From the NCBI GenBank assembly GCA_002786915.1, contig PCUV01000114.1:124974-188973 (forward strand): 64,000 nucleotides of DNA. Direction: 5' to 3'. Every line of letters starts with the position of its first letter. The stretch's first letter is position 1. Shown in pieces: positions 29,410-38,300 of this stretch. The stretch comes from Comamonadaceae bacterium CG12_big_fil_rev_8_21_14_0_65_59_15. GTDB lineage: Bacteria > Pseudomonadota > Gammaproteobacteria > Burkholderiales > Burkholderiaceae_C. A program made the position numbers and the translations under genes. The notes under the pieces were generated by a model, which was given only the letters and a program-made list of their open reading frames with translations, had not been told where the DNA came from and ran no database searches.

Positions 29410-31313
29410 CCGATCATTTGCACAGCAAGCCCGGCGATGTCGATCTGACCACGGTCGCGTGGATGCAGGCCGACCGGCTGCGCCAGCGTGCCCAGGCCCG
29501 CTTTGCTGACAGCGCAGCCCTGCAAGCAGTGGCAGCCCCGCAGCTCTCGGAGCAAGCCATGCAAAAGGTTTTGCATGAGCTGCAAGTGCACCAAATTGAA
29601 CTGGAGATGCAAAACGACGAGCTGCAGCGGGCGGAGTTGGCGCTGGAGGCGTCGCGTGCGCGCTACTTCGATCTGTATGACCTGGCCCCGGTGGGTTACC
29701 TCACGGTGTCGGCCCAAGGGCTGATCCTGGAGGCCAACTTGAGCGTGGCCACCATGCTGGGGGTGGCGCGTGGCGCACTGGCCACACAACCCCTGAGCCG
29801 GTTTATTGCCAAGTTTGATCAGGATGTTTACTACCACTGCCGCCAGCAATTGATCGACACCGGCCAAGCCCAAAATTGTGAGCTCCAGGTGCTGCAAGGC
29901 GGCAACGCCAAGTTGTGGGTCAAACTCAATATCAGCGCGGTGAGTGAAACCACCGATTGCCCCGTGTTGCGCGTGATTCTGAGCGATATTTCTGATCGAA
30001 AGAAGCTTGACGACGCCTTGTATGCAACCAACCGCAGTTTGCAAGCGGCGCGCATCCAGGCTGATCGGGCCAATTTGGCCAAATCCGAGTTTTTATCCAG
30101 CATGAGCCACGAGCTGCGCTCACCGCTGAACGCTATTTTGGGCTTTGCCCAACTGATGGAGGCCGGCACCCCGGCACCCACGCCCAGCCAGCGCAACAGC
30201 CTGGCGCAAATTCTTAAAGGAGGCTGGTATCTGCTGCAACTGGTCAATGACATTCTGGACCTGGCCGCCATTGAGTCAGGCAAGGCCGCGCTGAGCATGG
30301 AAGACGTGCCACTGGCTGCGGTGATGGTTGACTGCCAGGACCTGGTTGAGCCGCTCGCCATGGCCAAGTCGGTGACCCTGCGTTTTCCACCAACACCCCA
30401 GCCATGGAGCGTACAGGCCGACCCAACCCGGCTCAAACAAGTGCTGATCAACCTGCTGTCCAACGCCATCAAATACAACACACCGGGCGGTCTGGTGGAA
30501 GTCAGCTACAGCACACCAGCTCCCCAGCGCCTGCGCATCAGCGTGCGCGACACCGGCCCGGGCCTGGCGGCGAACCAACTGGCGCAACTGTTTCAGCCGT
30601 TTAACCGGCTCGGCCAGGAAACCAGCGCTACCAAGGGCACCGGCATTGGCCTGGTGGTGAGCCAGCGGCTGGTAACCTCAATGGGTGGCGAGCTGGGTGT
30701 CACCAGCACGGTGGGGGTGGGCAGTGTGTTCTGGTTTGAACTGAACCTGTCCAGCGTTACCGCTGTAGCCGTCCTGCCGGTCAAGTTGGATCCAGCGCCG
30801 GACGCGCCACCTGCAACACCTGCCGTAACTTTGGCAACTGCACTACCTGTGAGCTCTGGCACACGCGTGGCACCTGCGACCGTTGCAGCGCATCTACCCA
30901 CGCCGCGCTCAGTGTTGTACGTGGAAGACAACCCAGCCAACGTAACACTGATCGAGCAACTGCTGGTTGCTCGCGCAGACATTCACTTGCTCAGCGCGCA
31001 AGACGCCTTGCAGGGCATCGCCATGGCGCGCAGCCTGCAGCCCGAGGTGATCGTGATGGACATCCATTTGCCGGGTATCAGCGGCCTGGAGGCTTTGAAA
31101 ATTTTGCAGGCTGACCCGACCACCGCGCCTATTCCGGTGCTGGCGCTGAGCGCCAATGCCATGTCGCACGACATCGAAAAGGGTCTGGCCGCGGGCTTTT
31201 ATGCCTACCAGACCAAACCGATCAAGGTCCACGAGTTCATGGCAGCGCTTGACCAGGGGTTGGCGCTGGCGGCCAAGGCCCCAAGTGGTACAAGAAATTT
31301 AAATGCAATTTGA
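29406..31313 (+). CDS. PAS-containing hybrid histidine kinase (HisKA/HATPase + REC)
   Basis: 'SEFLSSMSHELRSPLNAILGFAQLMEAG'; 'KGTGIGLVVSQRLVTSMGGELGV'; REC 'VLYVEDNPANVTLIEQLLVARADIHLL...VIVMDIHLPGISGLEAL'; ATGA-type overlap with the CheB-CheR gene. Confidence 0.95.
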   Translation: MTDHLHSKPGDVDLTTVAWMQADRLRQRAQARFADSAALQAVAAPQLSEQAMQKVLHELQVHQIELEMQNDELQRAELALEASRARYFDLYDLAPVGYLTVSAQGLILEANLSVATMLGVARGALATQPLSRFIAKFDQDVYYHCRQQLIDTGQAQNCELQVLQGGNAKLWVKLNISAVSETTDCPVLRVILSDISDRKKLDDALYATNRSLQAARIQADRANLAKSEFLSSMSHELRSPLNAILGFAQLMEAGTPAPTPSQRNSLAQILKGGWYLLQLVNDILDLAAIESGKAALSMEDVPLAAVMVDCQDLVEPLAMAKSVTLRFPPTPQPWSVQADPTRLKQVLINLLSNAIKYNTPGGLVEVSYSTPAPQRLRISVRDTGPGLAANQLAQLFQPFNRLGQETSATKGTGIGLVVSQRLVTSMGGELGVTSTVGVGSVFWFELNLSSVTAVAVLPVKLDPAPDAPPATPAVTLATALPVSSGTRVAPATVAAHLPTPRSVLYVEDNPANVTLIEQLLVARADIHLLSAQDALQGIAMARSLQPEVIVMDIHLPGISGLEALKILQADPTTAPIPVLALSANAMSHDIEKGLAAGFYAYQTKPIKVHEFMAALDQGLALAAKAPSGTRNLNAI

Positions 31314-31385
31314 CCATGTAGCGCTTGCTGCACCTGCGTAAGTAGCTACATTGTTAATAGTATTTTCCTGCCAGCGGTGTACCGG

Positions 31386-31679
31386 CTAGCTGATTTTTTC
31401 TTCGACTTCGAGCGCACCTTTGGCGTAAAACTTGGCTTCTTCGGGGGCAAGTTCGTGCAGCAGGCGCAAAAACTCACCGGCGTGCACCAGCTCTTCGTCG
31501 GCAATTTCCCTGAGCACTTTGATCGCCAGCGGGTGGTCGGTCGATTCGGCCAGTTGCGTGTACATCTGGGTCGCTTCGTATTCAGCGGCCACCATGAAAC
31601 GGATGGCGCGAATGAGCTCAAAGGGGCTGAGCTTCTTGCTCTGGGCAAGGCCTGAAAAAGGCGATCCGAAAGTAGGCAT
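31386..31679 (-). CDS. Ferritin-like diiron protein (rubrerythrin / encapsulin-associated ferritin-like family)
   Basis: 'ELIRAIRFMVAAEYEATQMYTQLAEST...LREIADEELVHAGEFLRLLHELAPEE' with E...EExxH ligand pattern. Confidence 0.82.
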   Translation of the reverse strand: MPTFGSPFSGLAQSKKLSPFELIRAIRFMVAAEYEATQMYTQLAESTDHPLAIKVLREIADEELVHAGEFLRLLHELAPEEAKFYAKGALEVEEKIS

Positions 31680-31923
31680 GGTGGTCCTTGGTAATAGTAG
31701 AAACTGGGACTGTCGTCGGTATCAAATCGCTGGTCTGTGCTGTAGCGAACCCTGCCAACAAGTGGGTTGTGACTTACAACAGGTTGCGGCCGGTTTGCGC
31801 AAAAGCCATGCGTTCGATGGGCGCGCGTAACCAGTTCCAGCCCAGCATGGGTCTGTACGCAAGCGCACCGACAGGGTGGGGGCAAAGCGCGACGATGCCG
31901 GTTTACCCTATGGATAGGTTCCT

Positions 31924-32355
31924 ATGAAATATCACCCGAAGGTTCGAAGTTTGCTGTTGTCGCTGGCGCTAACGGTCGGGACTGCGGCGTTTGCCCAGGT
32001 TAGTTTCAACCTTGTTGTGGCACCCCCCGCACCCCAGTTTGAAGTGGTACCTGCGCAGCCCCCAGGCTACGTTTGGGCACCGGGCTATTGGGCCTGGAAC
32101 CTGGACCGCCACATCTGGGTGCGCGGTCGCCCCATGTTGCTGCGCACCGGCTATCGCTGGGAACCCGACCGTTGGGAACAGCACAACGGCAATTACGTGC
32201 GCCAACCGGGTCGGTGGGTGCGCGATTTATCTGACAGGTCCGCCCAGGCCAGGTACATGCCCCAACCCGGGAAAGACGCCAGTCAGCGCCAGAAAAACAA
32301 AAAAGGCAAGCGTGGACAAGATGAACGCCATGACCCGCGCCACAAGGGGCACTGA
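31924..32355 (+). CDS. YXWGXW repeat-containing exported protein
   Basis: 'PPGYVWAPGYWAWNLDRHIWVRGRPMLLRTGYRWEPDRWEQHNGNYVRQPGRW' after signal peptide. Confidence 0.85.
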   Translation: MKYHPKVRSLLLSLALTVGTAAFAQVSFNLVVAPPAPQFEVVPAQPPGYVWAPGYWAWNLDRHIWVRGRPMLLRTGYRWEPDRWEQHNGNYVRQPGRWVRDLSDRSAQARYMPQPGKDASQRQKNKKGKRGQDERHDPRHKGH

Positions 32356-32360
32356 ACGGG

Positions 32361-35300
32361 TCATTGCGGACCCTGATGCGCAATCCATGACTCCAAAGCA
32401 TGGATGCCGGGCGATTTAGTGCGCTGGCTCGCCAAAGGAATCACAAAGCAGCTTTGGGCTGGTAAATCGGGCCAGTGCAGTGGCTCGGCCACGCGCAGCA
32501 ACCTGGCATCCCACTGCTGGGTGTGTGCCAGCGCATCTGTCTCGGTGGCGCGCATCAAAATGAAACGCATGCTGTGCTGCTGGCGTACCAAGGTCAGCTC
32601 GGCTTGCTTCCAGTGAGACGGCAGGCAGGGGTGAAAAGTCAGGGTGTCGCCGCGCTGAGTCAGTCCAAACATGGCTTCGATGGCAGCGCGGTGCAGCCAG
32701 GCAGCCGCGCCGGTGTACCAGCTCCAGCCGCCTCGCCCCACATACGGCGGCTGGCTGTAAACGTCGGCCGCCATCACATAGGGTTCCAGCCCATAGACCG
32801 GGCCACGCGTTGGGTGGCTGGCGCGGTGTGCCGGGCTGAGGTAAGTGAAATAGCGGTAAACCTTATCGTCGGCACTTTCAGCGGCCTGCTCACTTGGGCT
32901 GGCACCATCCTCAGAATCTGCACCAGCGCTGTGCCTGGCCAGCTCCGCCTGCGCCATCAGCGCCCAAATGCCTGCGTGTGAATACTGGCCACCGTTTTCA
33001 CGCACTCCAGGTGGATAGGCCTGAATGTAGCCAGCACTCGGTGTGGCGTTGAGCAAAGGTGGGGCCAGCAGTTTGATCAGGCCAGCCTGTGCATCCACCA
33101 GATGCGCATCCGCCGCCGCCATGGCCTGACGCTGTTTGTCGATGGGCGCCACGTGCGACAGCACCGACCAGGCTTGGGCAATCAGGTCAATGGTGGCCTC
33201 TGGGTTAGTCGCAGACCCAAGCGCTTGGCCGTCGTCAAAAAAGGCGCGTTTGAACCAGTGCCCGTCCCAGGCAGCACCCAGCAAAGCCTGCTTCCAGCCG
33301 ACGGCGGCTTGCTGCCAGCGCAGGGCGCGCTGGCTGTCGCCGCGCTGGTGCGCCAACGGTGCAAAGTCACCTACTAATTGACACAAAAACCAACCCAGCC
33401 AGACCGATTCGCCACGGCCTTCCCGGCCGACCCGGTTCATGCCGTCGTTCCAGTCACCGGTGCCCATCAGCGGCAGGCCATGCACACCGACATTCAGGCT
33501 GCGGTCAATGGCGCGGGCAGCGTGTTCGTAAACCGATGCGCGCTGGCTGCTGATGCTAGGAGTGAAGTAGGCATCTTCGGCCTCAGGGGCCAAGGCTGGC
33601 CCTTCCAAAAATGGCACTTGTTCATTGAGCAGCGAGCCATCACCCGTGGTGCGCAGGTAATGCACGCAGGCGTGTGCCAGCCACAGCAGGTCGTCCGAAA
33701 AATGGGTGCGCACACCATTGCCCAGCGGCGCGTGCCACCAGTGCTGCACATCACCCTGCACAAACTGATGCCCGGCACACAGCACAATTTGCGCGCGCAG
33801 CAGGTGCGGCGCGGCCCAGGCCAGCGCCATGGCGTCTTGCAACTGGTCGCGAAAACCGGTGGCGCCGCCGGCTTGGTAAAACCCAGCCTTGGCCCACAAG
33901 CGGCAAGACAGCGTTTGGTATAGCAGCCAACGGTTCACCAGCGCATCAAACAGCGGGTCGGGGGTGACCACCGTGGTGGCCCCCAGCAACTCGTTCCAAC
34001 GCTCACGCACCTGCGCCAGCCGCGCCTGGGGTGTGGTTTGGGTGGCCAATGTGGCAAGTTGCTGTGCTGCCTGCATACTTTGGGCGTAGCCAAGCAAAAA
34101 GGTGTGACTGACCGATTGGCCGGGGCCGACGACCAGCGGCACCGCCCAGGCGGCACAGGGGTCGAGGCCATCACCACAGCGCTGACCTAACTGGTCAGCC
34201 AGTACCCGGTGGCCGCGGGCATCAAAAAATTCGCGGCGGTCGCAAGTCCAGTCTTGCAACTCGTCGTCTGTGCCTGCCATGGCAAAAAAAGCGGTGCCGC
34301 CGCCAAAACCCGCTGAGCTTTCGCGCTGGCTGGCCAGCAAGGCGGTGAGCTTTTGCGCGGCCAAGGGCAAGCGCTGCCGAAATACAGCAGTACGCACCGT
34401 GGCGCGGTCGCAGCGGTTGGCACCCATCAGCCACTCCACCATGCCCACCAGTCGCAACTTCTTGGTTTTGCTGCCCTGGTTGACCAGCGTGACCTGAATT
34501 TGCTTGACCGCCGTGACCGCATCGACACACCACGTCAGCGACACCGCCAGATCACCCCGGCGGTGGCTCGCGGTGGTGTAGCCCTGACCATGCGCGGTGT
34601 GAAAGACGATGCCCGGGTCCAGGCCCGCGCCAGGGGTGAGCCGCCAGACCTCGCTGGTCTTGCGGTTTTGCAGCAAAAACCACTCTGACGGCGGGTCGCC
34701 CACCGGGTCATTGGACCAGGCGGTGAGCTGGTTCAGACGGCTATTGACGGCCCAGGTATAGCCCCCACCAGCTTCAGAAATCTGCGCACCAAAGTGCGGG
34801 TTGGCCAGCACATTGATCCAGGGGCGTGGGGGGCGCTGGGTGGCGCTGACCTCAAAGCTGAAGTCGCCCGTGGCAGGTTCGAACCTGCCCTGTGAGGGTG
34901 TGCTGGCCAACCTGCCGCTGCCCCTGGGCAGGGGCGCGGTGTCGGTGTCTTGGCGCTGCTGCAGCGCCAGCTCGTGCAGGCGCTTGAGTTCCTGCACATG
35001 AAACGCCAAGGGGCGCGCATCCGCATGCAGCAACACCCTGGCCAGGCTATGCAGCGTACTGAGCTCTGCGCTGCTGAGCTCATCAACCTGTATCAAATAA
35101 TACCCAGTGCTGGCTGGCCCTGCGCCGCCACCACAGTCTGCGGCGTGCCGATCTCGCAACACGGCAATGTCGCGCTGCAAAGGCTGCAAATACGAGTTGG
35201 GCTCGGCATTCACCACCACCAGATCGCACGGCAGGCTTGACCAGGCCCACAAGTTCATCGCCTGGGACACCGCCCGTAGCAAGCCCAGCCCCTGGGGCAC

Positions 35301-38300
35301 CCCCGCCAGCACCAGCACCATCGGCCGGTCACCGGAGATGCCGAAGCGCCACAGCAGTTGACGATTGCACACTTCGGCGGCGGCACTCTCGGGCCGAACG
35401 GCACGTGCTTGCACCCGGCTCAAGGTGTGCGCCAAGGTGCTGGTGAGCGTTTGCATGGCAAAGAAATTTTCGGCACTGATGCGTAGCGCGCGTAGCCGGA
35501 TGCCGGTCAGGGTGGTTGACATCAATGAGGCACGCTGCACGTTGCCCGCCTGGCGGTATTTGTCCACCACGGCGTGCAGGGTCTGCCTGCTGGGCGACGC
35601 TGCGGTGGCGAAGGTCAGGCGAGCTTTGGCACCGGGTTCAATGCGCAGCGAGACCGCCAGCACGCAGACCGGGTCAAGTCCGGTGTCTAGCGCCACACCG
35701 TGTTCGTCTGACGCATCGGGTGCGGGTATCAAATCTGCCAACAGCTGGTTGGCGCTGCAGTTGCGCCCCTGCCAGCGCTGGCGATCGGTGCACAGCCGGA
35801 TGCCGGTCAAGGGTGTGCTGACATCTGTCAAAAAGTGGGCTATGCCCAGCGCTTGCTCACTCTCCAGTCGGGGCTTGCGCTCAAAACACAGTGCCTGCTG
35901 CGATGCCAGCCACCTGGCGGTGACAAACAGGTTGGTAAAGGCCGGGTGACCTTCATCGGCACGCGGGTCTGACAAGGCTACTTCAAAGTGTGAGGTCAGT
36001 TCAATATCCAACGGCTGGTCGCTCAGGTTGCGCAGCTCCACTTGTCTGAACTCGATGTCATCCTCTGGGCTGACCCACACCGTGGTGTGGGCTTGCAGGC
36101 TTGGCCAAAGCGCGTCAAAACACACGCGGTCGGCATGAAACACACTTTGGTAGTCCGCTCTAGGGTCGGGGATGGGATGCTGGGTGATGGAATACGGCTG
36201 GGGCTGGCCAGTCCACGTCAGGTTAAAAAAGCTGCCATAGGCATCCATCAGAGCATCATCGCGCCAGCGGTTGATGCCGGTGCGGCCCCAGCGACTGCTA
36301 CCCGCCCCGTTGGCACGCAACAAAACACTGTAGCGACCGTTTGACAGAATATGCGTGGGCTCAATGGCCGCTGCACCGGGGGTAACCTCACGCAAAAACC
36401 CAGGCGCGCGCCTGCGCTGGGCGGGTGCCTGATAGGCCGTTGGCGGCACCGGCAGCAGCGGTATGTCGCGCGGCACACGTTCGTGCAGCAAGGAAGACAC
36501 CGCCTGTAGATGGGGATTGGCCATGCCCCAGCGCTTGGCTGCACCACCGAGCAGCACATTGGCCAGGGCCACGATGCTCATGCCCTGGTGGTGCGCCATG
36601 TAAGTGTCAACCAGCGTAAAAGCCTCGCTGCCCACGCGGCCCGCAGTGGAGTAGTCCAGCGCTTCAATAAACCCGAAGTGTGCGCGCGCGCCCAGTGCTT
36701 GCAGCGCCTGAAAGTTAGCGCTGGCTGCTTGCGGTGCGATTTGGGCCGCCAGCGCCGTGGCATAGGGGGCTACCACCAGCTCATCAGCGGGTGTGCGCCG
36801 CAATGCCAGCCTAGGTACACCATGCGGTGCGTATTGGTACGCCAGGGTGAAATCGCTGGCCGCATAGGCCGACTCTGAAACGCCCCAGGGCAAACCTTGC
36901 GCTTTGGCAAAGCCCGTTTGCTCGCGCAGGGCGGCGTGGCAGGCTTCATGCAACACGCTGTCATAGGGTTCGTCCAGCACCATGCCTGGCATCAAGTACT
37001 CAAACATCGAGCCAGTCCACGAACGCAGGCCGGCCAGCGGGCCTGCTGCAAAAAAGGGGCGACCCAAGGCGCTCCAGTGGCGCACCGGCACATCGCCCTT
37101 GGCAATCGCCAGCAAACTGGTCAGGCGCGACTCGGAAGCCAGCAGGTCATAAAAGCCGACATCGCGCTGGTGCTCGGCCACCCGGTAACCAATGTGGAAC
37201 AGATGGCGCCGGTGGCTGTACAAAAAGCTGAAGTCGCTCTGCCAGGCCAGCTGCTCCAGCGCCACGGCCAGCGCATTCAAGCGATGTTGAATGGCAAGAT
37301 CGCCTTGAGTGGCCGCAAACCGTGCCGGTGCGTCCAGCTTAAATGAGCGCACGGTGTTGCGGTAGTCTGCCAACAACCAGCGCAGCTCGGCGCGTTGCAG
37401 CGCGGTCAGCGTGTGCCGCACGGCCAGCGGAACAAGCAGCCGTTGTCTGGCCTGGTCAATGGCATGCAACCCGGCTCCCTCTTCCAGCGGTGCCAGCGCC
37501 AGTTCGCGGCAGGCCTGGGCCACGGCCAACAAATGGCCACTGAGGTTGCCACTGTCCACGGTTGACACATACAGGGGCAACAGGGGTTCACCCGTTTGGG
37601 TGTCATACCAGTTCAAGAAGTGCCCGCGGTGGCGTTGCAATGTCAGCAAGCTCGCCAACGTAGCCTCTAGTCGGCCGAGCATGTCAAGTGTGCCAATCCA
37701 GCCGAACTGCCGCGCGCATGCCACGCTGAGCAAGTACAGGCCAATGTTGGTGGGCGAGGTGCGATGCGCCAACATGTCGTGGGGTGTGGTCTGCAGGTTA
37801 TCAGGAGGCAAGTAACGGTCTTGGGCGCTGACACAGTTTTCGAACAAACGCCAGGTGTCACGCGCAATGCCCGCCAGATAGCACTGATCAGGTTGCGTCA
37901 AGGAAGCATCGTCATCGACCGCGCAAACCCGGCTGACCCACCAGGTGGCCAGCGGTGCCATGGCCCACACCAAGCACAGGGTGGCCGCCGTAAAAGGAAA
38001 AGGTGACTGGCCCCACAGCAGGAGTCCGAGCAAAAGCAGCGCCACAGCTGGCTCTTTGCGGTGTTGCCGCAGGATGCCTGCCAGCCCGGTCTTGGCCTGC
38101 GCCTGGGCGGTAGCTGCAGTGGTCCATTGCAGCAGGTGGCGATGGGTGAAGGTCATGCGGTAAAGCGCCCGGCCGATCGCATCCAGTGCCAACAGGGATT
38201 GCTGCAACAACTGGACGAGTTGCCACATGCCACCACACAGTGCACGGGCCAGGTCGATCAGGGCCGCGCGGTAAAAGTGCGCCTTGGCCAGACTGTCACG

